Assembly: GCA_944385645.1 (NCBI GenBank)
Contig: CALWYA010000009.1
Location: 1-18,492 of the forward strand
From: an uncultured Oscillospiraceae bacterium
GTDB taxonomy: Bacteria; Bacillota; Clostridia; Oscillospirales; Oscillospiraceae
DNA: 18,492 bases
Reading direction: 5' to 3'
The notes beneath the pieces were generated by a model, which saw nothing but the letters and a program-made list of their open reading frames with translations, had not been told where the DNA came from and searched no databases. Within the stretch, counting starts at the first letter, position 1. Each line of letters begins with the position of its first letter. A program made the translations under genes and the position numbers. Below are positions 13,112 through 18,492 of this stretch, piece by piece.

Positions 13112-14545
13112 ATGATGAACCGAGTTTTCCGGGGCCTGCGGGCCCTGACCGCCGGGGCGCTGGCCCTGTGCGTCCTCCTGCCCGGTCCGGCCGCCCTGGC
13201 CGCCGGGACCGACCTGACCGACGTGGCCCCTGAGGCCTGGTACGCCGACGCGGTGGCGTACTGCGTGGAGCGGGAGCTGATGGACCCCGCCGCTCCGGAC
13301 GAGTTTGATCCCGACGGCCTGGTGACCCGGGCGGTGCTGGCCGAGGCCCTGTACCGCCTCAACGACCGGCCGGTGGTCTCCCTGGAGGGGGAGGACTTTG
13401 ACAGCGGCTCCCAGGAGGTGGACCGGGAGCACGAGGAAGAGGAGGCCGTCTACCCCTTCTCCGACGTGGACCCGGAGGACCCCTGTGCCGACGCCATCCT
13501 GTGGGCCTGGCAGGAGGGATTCATCGGCGGCTATGACGACGGCACCTTCGGCCCCGACGACCCCATCACCCGGGAGCAGATGGCCGCCATCTTCTGGCAG
13601 ACCCGGGGCCGGCAGCTGGCCCAGAAGGCCGCCCCCTTCTCCGACCTGCGGGAGGTCTCCTCCTGGGCCATCAACGCGGTGGAGTGGGTCTGGTACGTGG
13701 GCCTCATGAGCGGCCGGGAGACCGGCGCGTTTGACTACGCCGGCTACACCACCCGGGCGGAGGGGGCCGCCATCCTGCGGACCTATGACCAGCTCTTCCT
13801 CCACGTGCCCGAGGAGGACCCGGGGGCCTCGGCGGGGGACCTGGCCCCCAACCGCTATGACAGCGGCGCCTTCGTGGTGGAGGACGGCTTCCTCACCTAC
13901 CGGGGGGACGCCCCCAGCTATGTGGGCATCGACGTGTCCTCCCACCAGGGGCAGATCGACTGGGCCCAGGTGGCCGCCGCCGGGGTGGACTTCGCCATGA
14001 TCCGGGCGGGCTACCGGGGCTATTACAACCCCACCCTCAACCAGGACGCCTATTTCACCTACAATATCCAGCAGGCCCTGGCCCACGGCCTGGAGGTGGG
14101 GGTCTACTTCTTCTCCCAGGCGGTGACCGAGGAGGAGGCCGCGGAGGAGGCCCGGCTGCTGCTGGAGTGGATCGACGGCTATGACATCACCTACCCGGTG
14201 GTCTTCGACTGGGAGAGCGTGGACGACGAGGACTCCCGCACCCGGGACACCGACGGGGAGACGGTCACCCGGTGCGCCCAGGTCTTCTGCTCCATCATCG
14301 AGGACGCCGGCTACCTCCCCATGACCTATGGCAGCCCCTCCAAGATCTACGCCGGGGGCATCGACCTGACCCAGCTCCAGGACTACCCCTTCTGGCTGGC
14401 CCACTACACCACCGACTGGGTGCCCACCAGCTTCCGCTACCACTACCACATGTGGCAGTACTCCAGCAGCGGCTCGGTCCCCGGCATCGAGGGCCGGGTG
14501 GACCTGGACCTGTGCCTTACCGATTTCTCCCAGTGGGGGCGGTGA
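13112..14545 (+). CDS. Secreted SLH-domain protein with GH25 lysozyme domain
   Basis: A 477-residue exported protein. A signal peptide covers about residues 1-31 (basic start, hydrophobic core, cleavage near AALAA). Three SLH repeats follow at about 32-82, 113-163 and 170-220, with the second ending in a clear GGYDDGTFGPDDPITREQMA unit; they would bind secondary cell-wall polymer. A very acidic linker (about residues 96-111) separates repeats 1 and 2. From residue 270 a GH25 muramidase domain begins with YVGIDVSSHQGQIDW; the catalytic region DWE is D366-W367-E368, and the fold ends with MWQYSSSG and VDLDLC. GH25 enzymes cleave the MurNAc-GlcNAc bond. AAAGGA precedes the start; ATG 13112 and ATG 13115 are both possible. 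Likely a wall-anchored autolysin used in growth or division. Confidence 0.93.
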   Translation: MMNRVFRGLRALTAGALALCVLLPGPAALAAGTDLTDVAPEAWYADAVAYCVERELMDPAAPDEFDPDGLVTRAVLAEALYRLNDRPVVSLEGEDFDSGSQEVDREHEEEEAVYPFSDVDPEDPCADAILWAWQEGFIGGYDDGTFGPDDPITREQMAAIFWQTRGRQLAQKAAPFSDLREVSSWAINAVEWVWYVGLMSGRETGAFDYAGYTTRAEGAAILRTYDQLFLHVPEEDPGASAGDLAPNRYDSGAFVVEDGFLTYRGDAPSYVGIDVSSHQGQIDWAQVAAAGVDFAMIRAGYRGYYNPTLNQDAYFTYNIQQALAHGLEVGVYFFSQAVTEEEAAEEARLLLEWIDGYDITYPVVFDWESVDDEDSRTRDTDGETVTRCAQVFCSIIEDAGYLPMTYGSPSKIYAGGIDLTQLQDYPFWLAHYTTDWVPTSFRYHYHMWQYSSSGSVPGIEGRVDLDLCLTDFSQWGR

Positions 14546-14564
14546 GCCGGCCCGACGATTTTTC

Positions 14565-14592
14565 TTGACAAATCTCTCCCGGACGGTATAAT
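14565..14592 (+). promoter_or_regulatory. Consensus promoter for the EIIC-like gene
   Basis: TTGACA (14565-14570) and TATAAT (14587-14592) both match consensus perfectly, with a 16-base spacer. Transcription would begin near 14599. The last bases of the -10 element are part of the inverted repeat 14591-14628. Confidence 0.85.
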
Positions 14593-14628
14593 GGTCCAGT
14601 CAGGTGTCTTGACACTAGGCTGGACCAT
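14591..14628. promoter_or_regulatory. Nested inverted repeat across the start of transcription (operator candidate)
   Basis: ATGGTCCAG (14591-14599) is repeated inverted as CTGGACCAT (14620-14628), and inside lies GTGTC (14604-14608) with GACAC (14611-14615). The outer left arm overlaps the -10 element and lies before or at the expected start of transcription, so the complete structure could not form in the RNA; a protein-binding site on DNA is the better reading. The arm centres are 29 bases apart. No regulator gene lies next to it. Confidence 0.55.
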
Positions 14629-14656
14629 TTGACATATTGGGAAGAGAGGGACCTCT

Positions 14657-15757
14657 ATGCGGGAATTTCTCCGGCGGAAGAACATCGTCATCTCCGCCAA
14701 GCGCTACGGTATCGACGCCCTGGGCGCCATGGCCCAGGGCCTGTTCTGCTCCCTGCTCATCGGCACCATCCTGAACACCCTGGGCAGTCAGTTCGGCATC
14801 GGCTTTCTCACCGCGAAGCTCATCACCATCAACGAGGTGAGCTACACCGCCGGCGGGCTGGCCTCCTTCATGAGCGGCCCGGCCATGGCGGTGGCCATCG
14901 GCTACGCCCTCCAGGCCCCGCCCCTGGTGCTGTTCTCCCTGGTGACGGTGGGCTACGCCTGCAACGCCCTGGGCGGGGCGGGCGGCCCCCTGGCGGTGCT
15001 GTTCGTGGCCATCATCGCCGCGGAGCTGGGGAAGATGGTCTCCAAGGAGACCCGGGTGGACATTCTGGTCACCCCCATCGTCACCATCCTGGTGGGACTG
15101 GGGGCCTCCTGGGTCATCGCGCCCCCCATCGGCGGGGCGGCCAACGCCTTCGGGCAGCTCATCATGCGCACCACCGAGCTGCAGCCCTTCTTTATGGGCA
15201 TCCTGGTGTCGGTGCTGGTGGGCATCGCCCTCACCCTGCCCATCTCCTCGGCGGCCATCTGCGCCGCCCTGGGCCTCACGGGGCTGGCGGGGGGCGCCGC
15301 CGTGGCCGGCTGCTGTGCCAACATGGTGGGCTTCGCTGTGCTGTCCTTCCGGGAGAACCGGTGGGGCGGTCTGGTGAGCCAGGGCATCGGCACCTCCATG
15401 CTCCAGATGCCCAACATCGTGAAGAATCCCCGCATCTGGCTCCCCGCCATCCTCACCTCCGCCGTCACCGGCCCCCTGGCCACCTGCGTGTTCCGGCTGG
15501 AGATGAACGGGGACCCCATCAACGCGGGGATGGGCACCTGCGGCCTGTGCGGACAGCTGGGGGTGTGGACCGGCTGGGTGAACCCCAGCGCCACCGCCCT
15601 GGCCAACGGGGCCTCCGCCATCGCCCCGGCCGCCTTCGACTGGGCGGGGCTGCTGTTGATCTCCTTCGTCCTCCCCGCTGTCCTCACCTGGCTGTTCGGC
15701 CTGTTCTTCCGGCGGATCGGCTGGATCAAGCCGGGGGACCTGACCCTGCCCCAGTGA
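14657..15757 (+). CDS. PfoR-like PTS EIIC family membrane protein
   Basis: A 366-residue polytopic membrane protein with about nine or ten hydrophobic segments. The N-terminal stretch RYGIDALGAMAQGLFCSLLIGTILNTLG and the later NPRIWLPAILTSAVTGPL are typical of the PTS_EIIC_2 family (COG3641, PfoR), named after a putative regulator of perfringolysin. Such proteins are annotated as PTS sugar IIC, but many occur without IIA or IIB partners, as here, so sugar transport by phosphorylation is not assured. The ATG at 14657 has AGAGAGGG about 7 bases upstream. It has its own consensus promoter with a dyad over the start of transcription and its own terminator, so it is a single-gene unit that is probably repressed or induced. 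Confidence 0.85.
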   Translation: MREFLRRKNIVISAKRYGIDALGAMAQGLFCSLLIGTILNTLGSQFGIGFLTAKLITINEVSYTAGGLASFMSGPAMAVAIGYALQAPPLVLFSLVTVGYACNALGGAGGPLAVLFVAIIAAELGKMVSKETRVDILVTPIVTILVGLGASWVIAPPIGGAANAFGQLIMRTTELQPFFMGILVSVLVGIALTLPISSAAICAALGLTGLAGGAAVAGCCANMVGFAVLSFRENRWGGLVSQGIGTSMLQMPNIVKNPRIWLPAILTSAVTGPLATCVFRLEMNGDPINAGMGTCGLCGQLGVWTGWVNPSATALANGASAIAPAAFDWAGLLLISFVLPAVLTWLFGLFFRRIGWIKPGDLTLPQ

Positions 15758-15769
15758 CGAAAGCGCGTG

Positions 15770-15803
15770 AAAGACGCCCGCCCCGGCCGGGGCGGGCGTC
15801 TTT
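15770..15803 (+). terminator. Terminator of the EIIC-like gene
   Basis: A perfect 15-bp stem, AAAGACGCCCGCCCC (15770-15784) with its complement at 15789-15803, closes a GGCC loop. The 3' arm ends in TCTTT and runs into GTC, so the T-run is short, but the stem is very stable and starts 13 bases after the stop codon. Confidence 0.75.
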
Positions 15804-15838
15804 GTCAAAATTTGGCTGCCGTTTGCGGGGGAAAGCTC

Positions 15839-15867
15839 TTGCTTTTTCCGGAAATATCAGGTATCCT
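15839..15867 (+). promoter_or_regulatory. Promoter for the YitT-family gene
   Basis: TTGCTT (15839-15844) and TATCCT (15862-15867) are spaced by 17 bases. Transcription would begin near 15874, about 44 bases before the ATG. The match is moderate, and the position after a strong terminator supports it. Confidence 0.5.
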
Positions 15868-15917
15868 GTCCTTGTCAGAATGGTGCGCGCGCCGCAGGGC
15901 ATGACGGGGGGAGACAG

Positions 15918-16787
15918 ATGAAGCGCAATCGGGTCCTGACGCTGTTTTACATGGTGCTCAGCTGTGTGCTGTGCAGTATCGCCGTCAACTGGGTGGCCCT
16001 GCCCAACGGCTTTGTGGTCACGGGGCTCACCGGCCTGTCCATGACGGCGGCCCACTTCGTGGAGATCAACTACGCCCTGATTTTCTACGCCCTGACCCTG
16101 GTGATGCTGCTGTGCACCTTCCTGGCCCTGGGCTATAAAGAGGTCTCCAACATCATCTTTCTGTCGGTGCTCTACCCCCTGGTGCTGTGGGTGCTCAACC
16201 ACGTGCAGGTGGAGATCATCCTCCAGGAGAAGCTCATCGCCGTCATGCTCTTCGGGGTCATCTACGGGGTGGGGGCCGGCCTGACCTACCGGCTGGGCTA
16301 CTCCTACGGCGGGACCGACACCCTGGCCAAGATGCTGAAGAAGAAGGTCTTCAAGGCGGCCGAGCTGAAAAACGTCATGCTGGCCATCGAGGGCTCCATC
16401 ATGGTGGTCATGCTGTCCGCCTTCAGCCTGGACGTGGTGGCCTACGCCTTCGTGGGACAGCTCATCTACATCAACGCCATGAACTACATGGTCTTCAACC
16501 TGGGGCCCAAGCTGTACGAGGTGGAGATCATCTGCGACCACCCCGACGAGATCGAGCGGTTCATCATCGACGAGATCCACAAGAGCGCCACCATCGACCA
16601 GGTGATCGGGGGCTACTCCAAGGAGCCCAAGATCCAGCTGGACTGCGTGTGCAACTCCCGGGAGTACGTCCAGCTGCGGGAGTTCATCCGGGACCGGAAT
16701 TACGACTGCTTTATCAAGGTCTATCCCCTCACCCATGTGTTCGGCCACAACAAGGACTTCCGCCGGCTGGATGACGAAAATCTGTGA
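15918..16787 (+). CDS. YitT family membrane protein (DUF161-DUF2179)
   Basis: A 289-residue protein. Five or six hydrophobic segments occupy residues about 8-200, with the family landmark NGFVVTGLTGLSM near 31-43 and GAGLTYRLGYSYGGTDTLAK near 118-137. The C-terminal 85 residues form a soluble DUF2179 domain (IIDEIHKSATIDQVIGGYSK, ending VYPLTHVFGHNKDF). YitT proteins are widespread in Firmicutes and have no settled function; transport and regulatory roles are both proposed. The ATG at 15918 has GGGGGGAGA about 5-6 bases upstream. The gene has its own promoter and a strong terminator, so it appears to be a single-gene unit. Confidence 0.92.
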   Translation: MKRNRVLTLFYMVLSCVLCSIAVNWVALPNGFVVTGLTGLSMTAAHFVEINYALIFYALTLVMLLCTFLALGYKEVSNIIFLSVLYPLVLWVLNHVQVEIILQEKLIAVMLFGVIYGVGAGLTYRLGYSYGGTDTLAKMLKKKVFKAAELKNVMLAIEGSIMVVMLSAFSLDVVAYAFVGQLIYINAMNYMVFNLGPKLYEVEIICDHPDEIERFIIDEIHKSATIDQVIGGYSKEPKIQLDCVCNSREYVQLREFIRDRNYDCFIKVYPLTHVFGHNKDFRRLDDENL

Positions 16788-16791
16788 ACGC

Positions 16792-16833
16792 CCGGCCCGC
16801 CCCGCGCTTTTCGCGGACGCGGGCCGGTTTTTT
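16792..16833 (+). terminator. Terminator of the YitT-family gene
   Basis: CCGGCCCGC (16792-16800) pairs with GCGGGCCGG (16819-16827), and inside CCGCG (16802-16806) pairs with CGCGG (16812-16816). Six T residues follow at 16828-16833. This is a strong intrinsic terminator isolating the gene from the ribosomal cluster. Confidence 0.9.
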
Positions 16834-16865
16834 GCCGTTTCCGGGAAAAAAGTTTCCGTTTCGCC

Positions 16866-16893
16866 TTGACTTTTTCTCCGTTTCCGGTATAAT
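16866..16893 (+). promoter_or_regulatory. Promoter of the rpsF-ssb-rpsR operon
   Basis: TTGACT (16866-16871) and TATAAT (16888-16893) are separated by 16 bases. Transcription would begin near 16900 and give a leader of about 80 bases before rpsF, which contains the fold at 16927-16968. Confidence 0.85.
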
Positions 16894-16926
16894 AATTAAG
16901 CCTGTCTCCAGAGGGAGGCGGGAATA

Positions 16927-16968
16927 TCCTTGCTCCCGGCCAGACCGGGGGCCATAAGTCCATAAGGA
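16927..16968 (+). promoter_or_regulatory. rpsF leader fold that covers the ribosome binding site
   Basis: TCCTT (16927-16931) can pair with AAGGA (16964-16968), which is the rpsF ribosome binding site. Directly stacked on it GCTCCCGG (16932-16939) pairs with CCGGGGGC (16945-16952), with one G-U pair and a 5-base loop. An 11-base one-sided loop remains at 16953-16963. Two-helix folds with an asymmetric loop are known in rpsF leaders bound by the S6:S18 complex. That this is the same element is inference; I have not matched its consensus. Confidence 0.4.
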
Positions 16969-16979
16969 GGTGCAAGAAC

Positions 16980-17276
16980 ATGGCAAAAATCAATTCCAAC
17001 TACGAGGCGGTCTACATCCTGAAGCCCGACCTGAGCGAGGAGCAGACCGCCGCCCTGGTGGAGCGGTTCAAGTCCGTGGTGGAGGCCAACGGCACCGTCA
17101 CCGAGGTCGACGAGTGGGGCAAGCGCCGGCTGGCCTATCCCATTGACGACCTGACGGAGGGCTATTACGTCCTGATGACCTTTACCGCTGCCGCCGCCGT
17201 CCCCGCCGAGCTGGACCGTATCTTCCGGATCACCGACGGCGTGATGCGCTCCCTGATCGTCTGCAAGGATCAGTAA
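16980..17276 (+). CDS. rpsF: 30S ribosomal protein S6
   Basis: A 98-residue protein of normal S6 length. It begins NYEAVYILKPDLSEEQ and has the family core EVDEWGKRRLAYPIDDLTEGYYVLMTF near residues 41-67. S6 sits on the platform of the small ribosomal subunit and binds 16S rRNA together with S18, encoded two genes downstream. The ATG at 16980 follows AAGGAGGTG by 7 bases. A 13-base gap separates it from ssb, so the three genes form one operon from the promoter at 16866. Confidence 0.97.
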   Translation: MAKINSNYEAVYILKPDLSEEQTAALVERFKSVVEANGTVTEVDEWGKRRLAYPIDDLTEGYYVLMTFTAAAAVPAELDRIFRITDGVMRSLIVCKDQ

Positions 17277-17289
17277 GGGGGCAGAGTCC

Positions 17290-17781
17290 ATGCTCAACAA
17301 GATTTTCCTCATGGGCCGGCTGGCCCGTGACCCCGAGCTGCGGCGCACCCAGTCCGGGACCCCTGTGGTCTCCTTCCGGCTGGCCGTGGACCGGGACTTC
17401 AAGGACAAGGCTACCGGCGAGCGGTCCACCGACTGGATCGACGTGGTGGCCTGGCGCCAGACCGCTGAGTTCGTCAGCCGCTATTTCACCAAGGGCCGCA
17501 TGGCCGTGGTGGAGGGCCGGCTGCAGATGCGGGACTGGACCGACAAGGAGGGCAACAAGCGCACGTCCGCCGAGGTGGTGGCCGACAACGTCTATTTCGG
17601 CGACTCCAAGCGGGACGGCGACGGGGGAGGCTACTCCTCCGGTTACGGCCAGGGCGGCTACGCCCCCGCCGGCGGCGGCTACGGCGCCGCTCCCTCCGCC
17701 CCCTCCGGCTTCGGCGGCTCCGACCGGGAGACCGACCAGTTTGCCGAGCTCTCTGATGACGACGGCGACCTGCCGTTCTGA
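17290..17781 (+). CDS. ssb: Single-stranded DNA-binding protein
   Basis: A 163-residue SSB. The OB-fold covers about residues 1-107: MLNKIFLMGRLARDPELRRT, then DWIDVVAWRQTAEFVSRYFTKG and VVEGRLQMRDWTDKEGN. A Gly/Tyr/Ser/Pro-rich flexible linker runs from about residue 108 to 145. The acidic tip DDDGDLPF at the C-terminus matches the conserved protein-docking tail of bacterial SSBs. It coats single-stranded DNA in replication, repair and recombination. Its place between rpsF and rpsR is the classical arrangement. The ribosome binding site is GGGGG, 8 bases before the ATG. Confidence 0.97.
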   Translation: MLNKIFLMGRLARDPELRRTQSGTPVVSFRLAVDRDFKDKATGERSTDWIDVVAWRQTAEFVSRYFTKGRMAVVEGRLQMRDWTDKEGNKRTSAEVVADNVYFGDSKRDGDGGGYSSGYGQGGYAPAGGGYGAAPSAPSGFGGSDRETDQFAELSDDDGDLPF

Positions 17782-17819
17782 CTTTGACCCCATGTGGTCG
17801 TAAAAAGGAGGTTTTATCC

Positions 17820-18065
17820 ATGGCTATGGAACGCGATAACCGGGCCCCCCGGGGCCGCAAGCGCCGCAAGGTCTGCGCCTTCTGCGCCGACAAGGTGGAG
17901 CAGATCGACTATAAGGACGCCGCTAAGCTGCGCCGCTTCATCTCCGAGCGGGCCAAGATCCTGCCCCGGCGCACCACCGGCACCTGCGCCATGCACCAGC
18001 GCCAGCTGACTGAGGCCATCAAGCGGGCCCGTCAGATCGCCCTGCTGCCCTACGTGAGCGACTAA
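17820..18065 (+). CDS. rpsR: 30S ribosomal protein S18
   Basis: An 81-residue basic protein. It has the S18 core ADKVEQIDYKDAAKLRRFI, ERAKILPRRTTGTC and HQRQLTEAIKRARQIALLPY. It keeps the cysteine set CAFC (about residues 19-22) and C-x2-H (GTCAMHQ near 58-62) of the zinc-type S18 form. The ATG at 17820 is preferred because AAAAAGGAGG ends about 7 bases upstream; a TTG at 17784 would add 12 residues across that site. It binds S6 on the subunit platform. A strong terminator follows 15 bases after the stop. Confidence 0.97.
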   Translation: MAMERDNRAPRGRKRRKVCAFCADKVEQIDYKDAAKLRRFISERAKILPRRTTGTCAMHQRQLTEAIKRARQIALLPYVSD

Positions 18066-18074
18066 ATCAGCGCC

Positions 18075-18113
18075 AAAAAACCCTCCGCTTCCTGAGAAGC
18101 GGAGGGTTTTTTT
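18075..18113. terminator. Bidirectional intrinsic terminator after rpsR
   Basis: CCCTCCGCTTC (18081-18091) pairs with GAAGCGGAGGG (18096-18106) around a CTGA loop. Seven T residues follow (18107-18113) and six A residues precede (18075-18080), so the element can work from either strand. It ends the ribosomal operon and may also stop the convergent minus-strand gene. Confidence 0.9.
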
Positions 18114-18145
18114 ATGCCCCGCTCGCTGGAACGGAGACGATGACC

Positions 18146-18180
18146 TGGCGGCCCCGCCCCCACCGGGGGCGGGGCCGCCA
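18146..18180 (-). terminator. Very stable hairpin after the minus-strand PFL gene
   Basis: A perfect 16-bp GC-rich stem (arms 18146-18161 and 18165-18180, left arm starting TGGCGGCCCCGCCCC) has a loop of only three bases. It lies 40 bases beyond the stop of the minus-strand gene. No T-run follows on either side, but the bidirectional terminator lies just beyond and could supply one. Confidence 0.55.
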
Positions 18181-18219
18181 AACCAAAGCGATTCGGGACC
18201 GCGCGGCAGCTGAGCGTGC

Positions 18220-18492
18220 TCAGTTTTTCAAACTCTGCATGGGCGCCGGGATCCGGCCCCCCCGGGCGATGAAGTCGGCGGAGGAGAAGGGGTGGACCTC
18301 CTGCACCGGGGCGGAGCCCAGCAGCCCGCCGAACTCCACCGTGTCCCCCACCTTGCAGCCGGGGGCGGGGATGATCCGCACGGCGGTGGTCTTGGAGTTG
18401 ACCATGCCGATGGCCGCCTCGTCGGCGATGATGGCGGACAGGGTCTCCGCCGGGGTATCCCCGGGGACGGCGATCATGTCCAGGCCCACCGA
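18220..18492 (-). CDS. PFL/UPF0210 (DUF711) family protein, C-terminal part
   Basis: The last 90 residues of a protein whose start lies beyond the right window edge. The segment SVGLDMIAVPGDTPAETLSA, followed by IIADEAAIGMVNSKTTAVRIIP and a FGGLLGSAPV stretch, is typical of the C-terminus of UPF0210 proteins, about 450 residues in full and related to pyruvate formate-lyase-like folds. Their function is unknown. The frame is open to the edge, so the GTG at 18489 is unlikely to be the start. The gene converges on rpsR, with two hairpins between them. Confidence 0.88.
   Translation of the reverse strand, partial: SVGLDMIAVPGDTPAETLSAIIADEAAIGMVNSKTTAVRIIPAPGCKVGDTVEFGGLLGSAPVQEVHPFSSADFIARGGRIPAPMQSLKN

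Noticed and set aside
13016..14449. Minus-strand open frame of 477 codons opposite the SLH-GH25 gene
   Set aside because: Antisense shadow without any recognisable domain; the plus-strand protein has a signal peptide, SLH repeats and a catalytic domain.
18210..18228. Small CTGAGC/GCTCAG hairpin followed by TTTTT on the plus strand
   Set aside because: The loop is only two bases, it overlaps the end of the minus-strand gene, and two better terminators lie just upstream on the plus strand.

Overview
The window is GC-rich (roughly 65 % by eye) but carries Firmicute hallmarks: the rpsF-ssb-rpsR cluster, strong GGAGG ribosome binding sites, TTGACA/TATAAT promoters, a lipobox solute-binding protein and an SLH-domain cell-wall enzyme. 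This points to a gut-type clostridium of the Oscillospirales (Flavonifractor/Lawsonibacter-like). That placement is inferred from gene content and style, not from a marker search.

Layout. 1-81: tail of an unidentified gene. 146-1608: promoter, an intrinsic terminator inside the 5' leader, then a MATE efflux pump. 1786-2528: two overlapping half-size TauE/SafE (TSUP) genes. 2564-4961: promoter, then an OmpR-type response regulator and its sensor kinase. 5027-9637, minus strand: a branched-chain amino acid ABC transporter in the order livJ-livH-livM-livG-livF, with a consensus promoter upstream of livJ. 10016-12703: an Sfp-type phosphopantetheinyl transferase, a TRIC/UPF0126 channel and a sodium:solute symporter, closely spaced. 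12704-13111: a long gap of nested hairpins ending in a terminator, then a new promoter. 13112-14545: a secreted protein with three SLH repeats and a GH25 lysozyme domain. 14565-15757: promoter with a large dyad and a PfoR-like EIIC membrane protein. 15839-16787: a YitT-family membrane protein. 16866-18065: rpsF-ssb-rpsR. 18220-18492, minus strand: C-terminal part of a PFL/UPF0210 (DUF711) protein.

How the genes work together. The liv genes form a complete importer: lipoprotein receptor, two permeases and two ATPases. The response regulator and kinase form one signalling pair, and the two TSUP halves probably make one heteromeric transporter. The ribosomal cluster joins two interacting small-subunit proteins with single-strand DNA binding protein. 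The rest are separate units, each with its own promoter and hairpin terminator.

I found no phage, insertion sequence, CRISPR array, tRNA or rRNA gene, and no clear new defence or biosynthetic system. The most unusual material is regulatory: the leader terminator before the MATE gene, a V/I/L-rich eight-residue upstream ORF whose stop overlaps the livJ start, a dyad across the EIIC promoter, a ribosome-binding-site-sequestering fold in the rpsF leader, and the multi-hairpin region 12727-12924. Among proteins, the response regulator lacks the conserved receiver Thr/Ser.
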